Assembly (NCBI GenBank): GCA_009801085.1
Contig: VNWV01000001.1
Span: forward strand, 372,001-436,000
Direction of reading: 5' to 3'
Length of the DNA stretch: 64,000 nucleotides
DNA from: Lasiodiplodia sp. COLG20
Lineage: Eukaryota; Ascomycota; Dothideomycetes; Botryosphaeriales; Botryosphaeriaceae
Shown: in pieces, positions 1-11,258 of the stretch
Numbering within the stretch: the stretch's first letter is position 1
Layout: each line of letters starts with the position of its first letter
Program-made: the position numbers and the translations under genes
Notes under the pieces: generated by a model
The model's input: only the letters and a program-made list of their open reading frames with translations
The model's database searches: none
Told to the model about the DNA's origin: nothing

Positions 1-1549
1 GAGAGGATCGCTCCTGGTGAAAGAAAGGTTGGAGCAGGCATTGCGGCGATCTTTAAAGGGTTATATACAGCGGGGTCCGGGGTCAAAGAGTGGGCTTGAC
101 TCCGATTGCGGAACACGCGATACAGTCACCACGCGCACGACAGTCGTTGACTCACACAGCGGGTGATCGTCGTCATTCTTCCGTGGCTGACCAATTGTGG
201 CGCCCTAAGTGGCGCAGCAGAGCCCTACGAGCACCCAACGCGTCGCATTCGCATTGACGCCTCGCTTTCCCCGCTGCCTGCTGCGTGTCTTCCTATCCGA
301 GCGTCTGCCAACACGACAAAAATGTGCATTTTCGACGTGGGCGGTGGATCGAAACCGACGTGTTCTTGGGCTGCGAGGCGATGACTGGGTGCGGAGCCAA
401 ACGGAAGGCTCAGTCGGGCTTCCGTCGCCACCCGACGAAACGCCTGACCGCGGCCTGAGGCCCCTTCTCAACAAACTCATCGTCACCTCAGGCCCAGTCA
501 TCGTCATTCATTCTTTCAATGACTGCGAGACCGCTCGCTCCGCAACACCGCCTGCCCCGATCGAGACCGGTTTCTCTCCCCTTACAAATCGCTTGAGGCG
601 CATTCAGCAGGGTACGGTGCCAAGCGAGAAATGGGCGCGCCTCGATGCGCGCCCTGTACGCATGGCATTCGACCGGACGGACCAACAATGTCGGCGAGCA
701 CGCAGAACTCCTGTGAAAGGCCACCGGGCTATTGGTCCGCCTTGCTTCCAGCCCCCGAACGTGGGGTTCACGAATGTCACTCCACGCTCGTGGTACGTAT
801 CATTCCCAGCATCAGGTCTCAGATCCGCCGTATTCTGCTCGTCAGCTGCGATCGAACGCGCTCCTAGTGGCCGGTCGTGATGGAACTTTGTTCATCACAC
901 GCTCTGTAGCGATCACGCGGCGACGGCTCTTCTGTGTTCCCCTGGATTCTTGCCGAAAGGAAGGGACACAATGCCATCACAGCACCCCTTTCCAAGGCTG
1001 GAGCAAAAATTACCGAATTGAGCCCGTGGGCCATGTGACCGCGGCGGAGGCGTAGGCAAACAATCGGCAGAGCAAAAACAAGAAGAGTAGACGTTGCAGT
1101 CCTACGGCTACGTGACAACAGTCAGTGCTCGCCCGCGATCTGTCGTCCGTATGGAAGGAAATGTGACGGATCACGGCTGCCTGCTCGGATGCACGCTTCA
1201 AAACTCGCTGGCCGATCTCACGAGACAACGGATCAGAAGTCTAGTCATTTGTGGAAAAGGCTGAAGAAAATGCATGACACTACCGAGAGTGCAGGATTAT
1301 TGAAGGTACTCATTAGGTTGCGATCAAACTGTACTAACTACGACTGCCGTGTCTCATCAAAGTCATAAAAATCTCAAAGGTGGCTGCTGCCTCGCCAAAG
1401 AACAAGGAAAGCCACATGGGTGGCGCAAAAGCTCATGCAAGGCACCAGAGTCATCGACGGATCACCAAGCTCCGTGTAGCAACCGCCTTGGCTTCCCGCC
1501 ACCCCTGTCAGCCCTGACAAGGCCGCAGGATTGTGCTACACCCTCCATC
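1..1549. other. No supported gene (left edge)
   Basis: I see no family match and no splice-consistent gene here. A 223-codon open frame at 209-880 (+) starts at GTG and has no recognisable motif. The far right part is the 3' flank of the minus-strand secreted-protein gene that ends at 1550. Confidence 0.5.
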
Positions 1550-2167
1550 CTAGGCAATCATGGCGTAGTAGGCGAGGTTGATAACATGGTTCGCCTTCAG
1601 GCTGCAGCGTCGCGCTCCCGAGGCTGTCGTCTCGCACTCGAAGTCGGCGCCGGCGGCGGTGCCGTTGGCGAAGGAGCGTGCGCCGAAGCTACGATGTAAG
1701 GTCAGCATTTATTAAGGATACGATAAGCAAAGATACGTACCTTCCGAGCCTAAAGTCGTGTGCGGCCTCCATACCCCAGTCGGTGACGCTGTCGAACTTC
1801 GAGAATTTCCACTGGAACATGTCGTCGTCGCACTTGATCTGCAAGGTTCCGCGTTAAAAAATCCGTTGATGGTGCACAAGCTCGCTCTGGCCCGGCGTCT
1901 TACATAGTTTTGGGGCCAACCCTCCGTGCCAGCCTCCCACGAGGTGCTGCACACGGTCTTGTTGTTGGAGCTCTGGGCGTCATCCCAGAGCGTGAAGGTC
2001 AATTGGACCTGCTCCTCGCTGCCGCTGGGCAGGCTGACGTTCAGGCTCTGGATTACGTAGCAATCGCCGGGATCGGTGCACGCGACGTCGGCGGGTTTCT
2101 GTGGCGACAGTGGGATGGCATGAGCCATGAGAGCAAAGAAGCTCACGAGGATGGCAGACAAGAGCAT
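1550..2167 (-). CDS. Small secreted Cys-rich protein, AA1-like (Alt a 1-type) fold suspected
   Basis: Three exons on the minus strand: 2167-1904, 1838-1741 and 1688-1550 (166 aa), with donors GTAAGA and GTACGT and acceptors CTTGCAG and ATCGTAG. The start gives a clear signal peptide (MLLSAILVSFFALMAHA). The mature part has six cysteines: a C-x6-C pair near the N-terminus (ACTDPGDC), then TVC, IKC, FEC and RRC, enough for three disulfides. The beta-rich middle (QVQLTFTLWDD), the IKCDDD-xx-FQWKF segment and the terminal YAMIA resemble AA1-like secreted proteins of plant-associated ascomycetes. Family assignment is by pattern memory and tentative; secretion and the exon structure are well supported. 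Likely an apoplastic effector or cell-surface protein. Confidence 0.72.
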
Positions 2168-3379
2168 TGTGATTGATGGTGAGGATAATTGACTTTGTCA
2201 CTAGGTTGAGATTGAATCAATTGAGTGCTGTGAAGATGAGGCGTCCGAAACGAGAACGTGGACGTCAATTTATATGCACATTCGGAGGGCAAGAACCACC
2301 GCATACGACGGGAATGAACCACGCGGGTGAACACGATGCTCTGTTGCACCTGTCTCTCCTACACAAACAGAATTCGTGGTCGGCGGCGCCGAGCAGAGCG
2401 AGAGAAAATTATAGATCTAGGTGGAGCAGATGCTACCTGGTTGTATCACAGAGCGGCCTGAAAAGGGCAAGCGGTTGCTGCGGTCGGAATGCGGTTCTCG
2501 GAACGAACGATCGATCCCCCGCCTCTCAAGAGCGTACCTGGACCGGTCAACGAGACGGTGAAGCTCTGGCTCGGGAGCCCTCCGGTGCACCGTTTGCGGC
2601 ACAGCAATCCGGCGGGCGGCTGGGCGAACGAGGTGCCGAGGAATCTGCGCAGAGACAAATCGGGCAGGGCTGGTAGGACCAGCGCACCTGGACCGGTGAG
2701 TCGTGGCCCTTTGCAGACGTCGAACAGAAACTTCTGCTCCTGTGTATTGCGGATTTGGGGCGTTGCGGCCGGATGGGGCGAGCGGCGGCACCTGCGTGCT
2801 GACGGCGTGGATTTTAGGTTGCTGGCCAGTGTTTGCTCGGCGCGCTAAAAATAGACGTGGGCGTGGTCGCGCAGCAGCGCCGGGCACGGTTGTCGCGGGG
2901 CAGAGGGCGCTCTCGCGGTGCAGTGCCTGGCCGTGGACGGCCGCGACTCCAGCGCGCCGGCGAACGCGTGCGGCTCAGGGTCTCTAGGCGCAACTGGAGG
3001 ATCTGCCCCGGCGCGGCACTGGCACTGCCACCACCAGATGGATGCTCCAGTGGGGCCTGCGGCTCTTCCGCGCCGGCCTGGAGCCCTCAGCGGCTGCCCG
3101 AGAGCCCTACACGTGCGGCTGACGGCGGGAGACGCTCGAGGATAGCTTGTCGAGCTACCCACATCTCGCTCCGCAGCAGCCTGTGCCTTGCCGGCGAGCT
3201 TCCTGTACGCCAGCAGTCGCCAGTCTAACCTCGCACACTCCCTCGAGCAGAGCTTCGCACCGCGCGAGCCTCCTCTGCAGCGCTCCCACGCGCCGGCCTA
3301 TCTTTAGACTCTCTGCTGATCCTCTCCAGCCCCACACGCGCTCGCAATCCAGGCCGCGCGCAGCGTCGTGTGGCTCGCC
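2168..3379. other. Shared 5' region of the secreted-protein gene and the Gln-rich gene
   Basis: Divergent promoter region. The part from about 2700 to 3130 is GC-rich. The last 200 bases before 3380 are pyrimidine-rich in the style of a fungal 5' leader. Open frames here show no motifs and I do not call them genes. Confidence 0.5.
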
Positions 3380-6302
3380 ATGCCCTCGAAACCCTCCTTC
3401 TGGTCCAAGTCGAACAAGTCGCAAGCTTCTGTGGGCAGTGCCACCGACTACGCGTCGTCGGCCTCTTCAGGTACGTGGTAGTCCAGTCGCTGCCCGCGCT
3501 GCCAAGCCCCGCGCGCGACAACAAGGCACCTGGACTCAGCGCTGACGGCCCGTTGCAGAACACCGCTTCAGACAGCCAGACGACGCGCAGCTGCGCACCT
3601 ATCCCGCGCCGCTCCCGCCATCGCTCCAGGGCTCCAACCTGTCGCTCGACCCGCCGCCCGCGAGTGCCGTCGTCGGCGCTGACGCCCCCGCCACGCCCGT
3701 CAACCGCGCCAGCGCGCAGCCCTATGCCTATACCCCGCAGCCCGACCGCAGCGTGAACACCGTCCCCGAGAAGAAGTCGCTGCGCAGCAGACTCGGCCTG
3801 GGCCATTCCTCCAAGGAAAGCACCGATCTGCAATCCAAAGACAAGGGTCTCGGCAGACGTGTATCTGTCAGGAAGAAGGAAGTCCCCGGCCAGCGTCCGC
3901 AGAGCGTCGCTGAAGATCACCGCTACTGGCAGCAGGCCAAGCAGCTGGCACCATCGCACGAGGTTGACGAGCACAACGCGCACCTTGACCCGTTCCTGGT
4001 CCAGCCTGAGCCACGCTCACCTGTTCCGCCTGCCAAGGATCCATACTACGAGCCCAAACCCCCGCCGACCATTGGCCAGAACCCCGACCCGAACGAGTAC
4101 CGTCGTGCGTCGCTCGCTCGTGTCAACACCCAGCAGAGCTTCCAGCAGAGCCTGCGCGGCCGCAATTCGGGCGAGTATCAACACGGCCCCCACCCGCACG
4201 GCAACGGTGGCTTGAACGCCCATAATCCGCCCCCACCACACTATCAGCAGTCGTACCCCCAACAGCCGCAGGTACAGGCCAACCAGAATCAGCATTACCA
4301 GGCCCTGAATCCGCATTCCGCCGACGGCGTTCACCCCCCGAGCCAGCAGCACCCGCACGAATTTGACTCTGAGCAAGCTGCGCAGGAGTACATTAAAAAG
4401 CAGGCCGATTTTCAGGCATACCAGCGCCTCCAAGAGCAAGAGCAGCAGAAGCATCAACAGCAGCAGCAGCAGCAGCAGCAAGGCCGACCTGGTTCTAGGC
4501 AGCAGCAGGAGCAGGACCTTCAGTTTATTCCCCCGGAGACACCTCAACAACAGAAGTTCACTCCCATTGTTCGTGTCCCAGTTCAGCCGCAGCCGCAGCC
4601 GCAGCCCCAGCGACTTTCCCACGAACAACCAACGCCTCACCCACCGCAGGCACCTCCATCTCCTTCTCCGAGCCATCAGAGCCAGAACCTTGCCCCGCAT
4701 CCTGCACAGGACTTCGTCGTTACCCCGGTGAAGGAAATTCATTCGCAGCCATCGACTGAGCAGATGCCTCCAGCTTCGAACAAACGCTCATCCGAAGTTC
4801 CTAAGGGAGGCATGGGGGGTCCTCCTTCGAGGGAGAACTCCAACCTCGCGCAGCAAGCTAACCGTCAGACCTTTAGCGCAGACGTTGTTCCTTCTGGAGC
4901 GCAGGACCAGCGTTTTAGAGGCAGTAAGAATGGCAGCAACGACAATGAGAGTGGCCGTGGCACCCCGCCGCCGAAGCGTGCTGTTAGTGACATGAGCGAC
5001 GAAGATGTGGCGCAATTAATGAAGGAGCATGACGTCTTGCGTAAGTTCTGCCCTTTCACGTTCTTCAAATGAGGTTTTGAACATTTCATAGGCGAAAAGT
5101 ACCAAAAGGTCAAGCGGTACTTCTTTGAGCAGCAGTCTCAGGTCCATTCGCTGCAGAATACCCTGGCACACCAGCGTCTCTCACAATCGCGTACATCTCT
5201 CGATGACACCGAGTACCATGCTCGATTTGAACGTCTTCACGGTCTTGTCAAGCAAGCAGCCTTTGCAATTAGGAAGATCTGGAAAGAAATTCCACCCTGG
5301 TTGCAGACCGCTGTCAACCACGATGCCGTAAAGGTCGGCACGCGGGAGATGACAGCCGTCGGACGTGCCGTCCTCAGCAAATGGCTGATCGACGAGGTTT
5401 TCAATAAATTTTTCCACCCAGATTTGGACCAGCACCTCTCCAAACAGCTCAAGAGCTGCCACAACAACATCCGCAAGAACGCCCCCATAGCAACCAATCC
5501 GGAAGAAGAGGAAGCTCTCACCTCTAAGCTGGTGAACTGGCGCCTCGCAACCATAGAGGGCTTCGCGGAGCAGCTCCGCGGACCGCAGGCGACGGCCAAC
5601 CGCGAACTCCTGATCAAATCCCTCAACGAGTCGCTGACGGCTACTATGGAGATGTACGTCGTGGACCCGAACCACGAGGACTTCCTGGAGCTGAAGGCGA
5701 ACGTGTCGCCCATCATCGAGCTCACCATCAACATCATCTCGCACCTGCCGCTCGAGAGCCGCGAGATCGTCGTCGAGCACTACCCGCCGGGCCACGGCAT
5801 CATGGGCGAGCAGATGACGGTTGAGAGCGGTATCCCGCCCTTGGCGCAGCCCTGCGCCGACGGCGTCCTGCAACACCGCGACAGCGAGTCGGCCGAGCGC
5901 GCCAGCCTGGCCAGCGCCACCAGCGACCTCAAGGACATGGCGTCCGTGGGAACTGGCGGCGGTGAAGACGACTCGCAGCAGAGCTCGCCGCAGGGCCAGC
6001 AGGGCCCCCAGCAGCAGCAGCAGCAGCAGCCGGACGGCAAGCGCTCGGGCAGCCGCAGCATGTTCTCGAGCATCATGGGCGGCGGCGGCAAGAAGTTGCA
6101 GCAGAGCGAGGCGCGTCAGCGCGAGCGCGAGCAGCAGCTCGGCGCCACGCGCACGGGCGACAACGGTGGCAGCCAGGTCAGCCTGCAGTCGGCGCCGCCC
6201 AAGGAAGAGCTGCCTCCCAGAGTGCGTATCGCGACGGGTCTGAGCGTGCGGATTCACGGCAAGGGCGTGCTGTGGAAGGCTACGGTCTTCCCGACTGCTT
6301 AA
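3380..6302 (+). CDS. Gln/Pro-rich conserved fungal protein with central helical domain
   Basis: Three exons: 3380-3470, 3559-5040 and 5092-6302 (927 aa), with donors GTACGT and GTAAGT. The N-terminal 500 residues are disordered and rich in Gln, Pro and Ser, with a polyQ run at about 4461-4480 and QPQPQP repeats near 4587. The third exon begins a folded region of about 260 residues: a short coiled coil (EKYQKVKRYFFEQQ), then motifs such as RKIWKEIPPWLQ and DEVFNKFFHPDLDQHLS, then a second polyQ run near 6010 and a basic tail. I recognise this as a conserved ascomycete protein of unknown function. The family name and role are not known to me; a signalling or scaffold role would be guesswork. 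Confidence 0.8.
4461..4480 (+). repeat. CAG microsatellite encoding polyglutamine
   Basis: Uninterrupted CAG units inside exon 2 of the Gln-rich gene. A second (CAG)n tract sits near 6010-6030 in exon 3. Both keep the reading frame, and length variation between strains would be expected. Confidence 0.85.
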
Positions 6303-7790
6303 GTTGGGGTGGTTGGTCATTTGGCTGCTTCTTGCTTTTCTTTTTCTTGGTGTAGGTGGTGGGTTGGTGCGGATTTTAGGCCTCTTTTATCTTTCTCTCC
6401 ATGTAGGGAAGTGAAGAAGTAGAAAAGAGAGGTTGATGGAGGAGGAAAAAGCGGAAAAGAAAAAGATTGGTCGGGGCGAGCTTGGATAACGTTCATGACT
6501 TTTTCTTCACTTTCTTGTTCACCTTTTTTTGTTGGGTGCTTTTTTTCTCTTCTCTTTTCTAATCTTTGCTTTTTTCTTTTCTTTTCTTCTTGATGCGGGA
6601 ATCTTTTGGTTTATAATTAGCCAAGTGAAAGGTCCTAATCTGGAGGGGGGAAGAAGAAAAAAAAGAAGAGAGGATCTCCTTTCCTTCGGTGTAGGTGAGA
6701 TTGCGGGTTTGGCGGTTGGGCGGGTCGGTCGGGAAGAATATACACATATACACGTATACGCATTGGCATGATCCTCTTGTGTAACGGTGGTTTTTCTTTC
6801 TGGGCGGTTACTGCTGCTGGTGGTTTGGTGTGGTTCAAATGTTCTGTTTTGTTTGGCTTTTATTGCTTGGTATTTAGAGTCTCTGTATACCGATACCCTC
6901 GTTTTTTGTCTCTTCCCTCACTTTCCCCCCTCCACTGTACATTCTGGATAAAATATTCGGGTTCTTCTATTCGAAAACTCAACCTTGGATGCGAAAAGAA
7001 CCTGATTCGAACGAGTGAGAGAAGGGGCCAGTGGGAGGGATTGAAATCCGAGGCGGGTGGCTGGCGCCTGGAGGGGTGTCGCAACCGAAAATTACTCAGC
7101 GTAAGGCTAATCAGCGTGAATGTGTTTTTTTCGCTCGTGTCATGGGTAGTTGAAGCTGTCGTCCGGATGTATTGACAGTTGTGTCTGGATGATGGCTTCT
7201 ACTGTTGACACGTCTTGTTCCGCAAAGGATATTGTTGGAGCATAGGCGTCAGCTGCAGCACCCCTCTATATAGCGGGTCTCACGAAAATTGACTTTATCT
7301 TCCCGATATGTCTTATCACAGGCGTTACGCCACACGTGGGTAGGCGGATTCACTGTCCAGATGAATTTGTGCATTGAGAACTTCGCACTTGTGTTCGGAC
7401 ATGAGTTGAGCTACTCGTGCAATTAGAATTTCCTCCGGGATGATCATGAGCTATTAACATGTTCCTTGTTGAAGTGCCATATCCGTCAAATGAGCCTTGG
7501 ACTATCCGCTTGCAACTGCGAGAAGCAACCTTTTCCCCATACCTGCACCAGCAATAACATATTGCAAGAGTATATTCCGGCATTGCTGACATGTTCTTGA
7601 GCTGAAACAGTCCCTCTCCGTGCCCATTAGCAATATTCAGTCAGTGTCGATTTCTCACTTTTCGTTGATTCGCTTTGTTTGATTCGCTTTCATCATGTCT
7701 GCGTTCCCGAGAATCTATCCGCTGAACTGCAATGAAGGTCAGCAGATGCAACGTATATTGTGAACCTTGTACACCGTACACACCTACATT
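6303..7790. other. Gene-free stretch with long polypyrimidine tract
   Basis: This is the 3' flank of the Gln-rich gene. A purine-rich block (about 6410-6470) is followed by a T/C tract (about 6497-6592). A 135-codon open frame at 6768-7175 (+) has an ATG and follows the tract, but its sequence looks non-coding. The right part is the 3' flank of the minus-strand gene ending at 7791. Confidence 0.45.
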
Positions 7791-8720
7791 TCAGAAGAGG
7801 TGGCTGTAACGTGTGGCCATGATCACCATGGGGTCGACACCTTGCGGGATATCTGATTTCATGAGAGCCCACATCAAGCCCGGCAACGCAGTGTGCGGAA
7901 TGCCACCCCGGAGCAGCTTCGACCTCTCCTTACTGTTGTCAATATCGGCGCCCATGAACGAAGCCACTTGGGCTCCAAGCTCCTTAGAGCGGAAGAAGGT
8001 GAAGCTCTTGCCCGTAATGTACGCATTGATCTTAACACACTCCAAGCATCCCCGGATTTCGTAGTCGAGCGAGCGGGCATAGTGGCGCGCGGCCTCAGGC
8101 GGAATCTCTTTGTTCAGCTGGGCGGTTGCCCAGCGGCGAACCCTCTCCCTGTGGGTTTTGCACACCGGTACGAGACAGTGATTGCCGTCTTCCATGCACG
8201 AAACGCAGGCACAGATGCCGAACTCGCATGCGTCGTTCTCCCGCCTCTCGCGGACAGTCTTTGGGTGACAGGTAGCCGAGTCTGGTCCATGAATGGCGCG
8301 CTTAAGGATGCAGCAGGTGCAGGTCATGTCGGGAGCGTCGTCGCCGGTAGCGGAAGTGAGGTTGCTCCACGCAGCCCGCTGCACGCCTGGGACGGACGCC
8401 GTGTGAGTCTCATGCCTTCGACGCAGCGAGAAGATCTTCCGGCAATCCGAGCAGTCGATAACGGCTACGTAGAGGGTACGGATCGCAGAGTCAACCCATT
8501 CCTTCTTGGTGTCGGTGTCGCGTCGGATACCGGAAAGTATCTGGGCAGCGGTTATGTGGATATCGCAACGCGGCCACTCGCAGATGCCGCCGCCCTCGGT
8601 GTAGCGTAGACATCCCAAAGCGGGCTCTGGTCCGGGGTGGCAGGGCACACCCTTCAGTAAGCACGTCAAGCAGGGGCAGTGATGTCCGCAAGGACAACCG
8701 GGTAGGATTGGTGACGGCAT
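7791..8720 (-). CDS. Cys-rich hypothetical protein, 309 aa
   Basis: Single open exon. The N-terminus is very Cys/His-rich (several C-x2-C, H-C and C-x-C pairs in the first 75 residues) and a second Cys cluster lies around residues 130-180 (CTCC, CACVSC), which suggests a zinc-binding protein. No signal peptide or membrane segment is seen. Upstream of the ATG the minus strand is CT-rich (complement of about 8790-8817), as expected of a fungal promoter or 5' leader, which supports this start. I do not recognise the family; a zinc-ribbon or degenerate RING-like fold would be speculation. Confidence 0.55.
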   Translation of the reverse strand: MPSPILPGCPCGHHCPCLTCLLKGVPCHPGPEPALGCLRYTEGGGICEWPRCDIHITAAQILSGIRRDTDTKKEWVDSAIRTLYVAVIDCSDCRKIFSLRRRHETHTASVPGVQRAAWSNLTSATGDDAPDMTCTCCILKRAIHGPDSATCHPKTVRERRENDACEFGICACVSCMEDGNHCLVPVCKTHRERVRRWATAQLNKEIPPEAARHYARSLDYEIRGCLECVKINAYITGKSFTFFRSKELGAQVASFMGADIDNSKERSKLLRGGIPHTALPGLMWALMKSDIPQGVDPMVIMATRYSHLF

Positions 8721-9512
8721 GGTGGGTCTTCAAGAGTTGCGCTGCAGAGATGTGTACGACGGTGAAGAGTGGCTTGCAAACGTTGACAGAAGAGAGAGAG
8801 CGAGGGAGAGGAAGAGGTCCGAATGTGTGTTTGTCTGGAAAGATGCGCTGGAGCCTTGGGCAAGTGCCAAAGTGAGAAGCAACGCAGCGTCGTTCCTCCC
8901 GTTTTCGGTAGGCGCGACGGACTCCCTCATTAGCAGCCGCCCCGCCCTCCTTCAGCTCTGTGAGCCGTCCGTTCATGGTGACGAGATGCTGCTTGAGGTA
9001 GGAACAATTGGGGCCATCTGAACCGGCCAATCGTAATGCATACAACCACCGACTGCCGCGAGTTGCAGGCGGCTGGAGCGTGGATGCAGTCCGAGTAGAC
9101 TCGCAAGATCCAGAAAGCCAGAAGCGGTCTGAGTAGACGTGCATGGAGTCCACAGACAGCTACAAAATAAACCAGCCTCTCCTAATCCGTTACACCTGAT
9201 GGGCAATTGGACCCGGATGTATCGTGCGATTTTTGAATCTACATCTACGTCCGGACATCTGCTTCAACTATTCTTGCCTTCCTCGTGAAAGCCGGAGCCT
9301 CGGAACACTGCATAGAAATATATGACGATGATGCGGTGTCCATGATCCACTCATCCTGCGTCAAGAGCCTAGATCCCAAGAAAATAGTGACAAGCGCGTT
9401 TGCAACGTAGCGCTCCTTACGGACATGCCAAGGGCACTAGTATGAAATGGCAAAACTGGACCCGGCTGTCTTGCCCGTGCGTGGGATGGATGGCGGTGAC
9501 GGTGGCCTTCTG
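8721..9512. other. Intergenic, no supported gene
   Basis: The left part is the CT-rich promoter side of the Cys-rich gene. The remainder has only short frames without motifs or convincing splice signals. Confidence 0.45.
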
Positions 9513-10201
9513 CTAGATGATGTTGGCATAATGGCGCTTCTTGAGCATCAAATCGTTCTCCGCCCGGATTCCCGAATTCCCCGGAGTGAAGGCGTTTCTG
9601 TAATCTGTATTGGCGAGCATTTCTCTCAGTATGTAGGGATCATGTGTCCCGCGGGTGTCACCGAGACCAGTGCGCGTCAGCGAGTATCGACTGCGGAGTA
9701 CTCACGAGGGACGTTCAAGCGGAAGAGGCGCTCATGCAGGAGCGCTTCTGCCGCAACATGGTCGACGCCGCGCGGCACGCAGCCGAGAAGTTCCATCCCA
9801 AATACCGCCACACTCACCTGCAGGCCGCCATCGACTTCAGTGGCGGCGGCGGTGCCCGAATGACTGGTAGCGTCCGTCATCGTCCCCCTGTCCGCCTGGG
9901 CAGAGCGACCATCTCGAGCGATTGTGGTCCGCACATCCTGGATAGCTTCGGATTGGGAAGAAGGCGCAGCGACGAAATCCATAAGCCCCATGATGGACGC
10001 TCGCACCTGCTGTGATGGACCGCCGCCAACGGGGACTTGGCCGAGCAGGGGCTGCGGTATGTCATGAATGGCGGCGTTCTTTGAGTGGGCTCTCCAGGAT
10101 TCCAGCACTTGCTGGACCACCAGCCTGCGCGGCCTCGAGACGCGAGTAGGAGGAAGATGAAGGGTGGAGCCTTTATGGGGAAGTGTGTTCGTGTCGTCCA
10201 T
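9513..10201 (-). CDS. Weak two-exon hypothetical gene (195 aa)
   Basis: Candidate exons 10201-9706 and 9604-9513, joined by a GTGAGT donor and an ATACAG acceptor; the combined length is a multiple of three. The product has no signal peptide, no membrane segment and no motif I recognise. The opposite strand is also open for part of this region (9644-10015), so coding on either strand is uncertain. Support is the clean splice pair only; no homology was recognised. Confidence 0.3.
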
Positions 10202-11258
10202 GCCGCCGGGGACGCTTCTGGCGGGGTTCAGGATGTCTGGTGCGTGGTTCAGTCATCGGGCATCGAGCGAACGACAGGTCGGTGGTGAGAGGTCTTGAGA
10301 ATCCGCGTCGGTCTTGTATGCGTTTGGAGGCCGGTTCGGTCATTTCGGAAGGCGTGGGTTGTCCTTCGTCTTGAAAGTGAGGGATGTGCGCTTTTGGCCA
10401 GCATCGAGGCTGGGAGGTCGTCGGTGCGTTTGAGCTGAATGCGGCGGGGTTGGGGATGATGTGCTGGGAAGGACCGGTTTGGCTGCGCGATCGAGTGCGG
10501 CAGGATAGGAAATGGCCCTTCTCCAGTCAATTTGGCAGCCGCGAACGCAACTGCTTCTCGTGTCAGAATCTGTGTCAGCCGTAAGTCAAGAGGATGATCG
10601 AGCTGCTCATAGCTTGCCTGGTCAGTAGGTGTTTGAGGTATATAAATCAAGAAGTCAGCCGTTCCTTTCGCCCACAGTGGCAGAGTGGTAACTACTCCAG
10701 TTACCATCAAAAGAACATGCTAACTTCACTTGAGCTAGGTCGAAAAAAGAAAAGGACAAAAACAAAGAGCAGCTGCCTATCCAAAATAAAAATCTCAATG
10801 AAGCCTTGGGCAAGCTTGGGGGGTTTTCCCTGTCAAGAAGGCCATAAGGCCTTCCCCCCGCCGAGCTACGACTCGGATGGGGAGGCGCAGGTTTTTTGCC
10901 ATTTTCTTTTTTTGGTCAGTGTAAGGTTCGAACGGGCGAGGGCGAAAGCGACGGGGTAGTTGTGTATTTGGTGAATGGCAATGGAGAAGAAAAAGACATA
11001 CAGTACAAACAGCGATGGCAAACGCTCTAAGACTGTTACCACCTCCCCGTCACTCTCAATGCTATGAAACATGCTCATGAAGCTCTTCACGAAAGCGACT
11101 TTCTTTTCCCCGTAGTGCTGGGTGGATGTGCATCTGTGGAGGCGTACTCGCGGCCCAGGCGGGAACGTTGATGGTGAGACGGGCAGCCAAACTACCACGT
11201 CTCCTCCACCGGATTGATCCGCTCTCGTCCTGTACATCCTTAGCATCCAACATCAAAC
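10202..11258. other. Mostly gene-free; contains GC-rich hairpins and T-run
   Basis: A 152-codon frame at 10707-10249 (-) lacks any motif. The notable content is the structured segment at 10800-10935, listed separately. Confidence 0.4.
10808..10935 (+). other. Hairpin cluster with T-run and B-box-like motif
   Basis: The DNA can form several stems: GAAGGCC-ATAA-GGCCTTC at 10837, a longer stem pairing GCCTTCCCC with GGGGAGGC around an inner CCGAG/CTCGG hairpin, and flanking G6/C6 runs. A T6 tract follows at 10892-10897. The sequence GGTTCGAACGG at 10925 differs at two positions from a Pol III B box (GGTTCGANNCC). This could be a small structured RNA with a Pol III terminator, or simply an intergenic palindrome. 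It does not match U6, 5S, SRP or tRNA. Confidence 0.25.

Noticed and set aside
209..880. Long plus-strand open frame of 223 codons
   Set aside because: Starts at GTG, no motif, amino-acid composition like random GC-rich sequence, and other frames are equally open.
10249..10707. 152-codon minus-strand frame
   Set aside because: No motif and no convincing link to the weak gene model downstream.
10920..10940. GGTTCGAAC string suggesting a tRNA
   Set aside because: No cloverleaf stems or anticodon arm around it.
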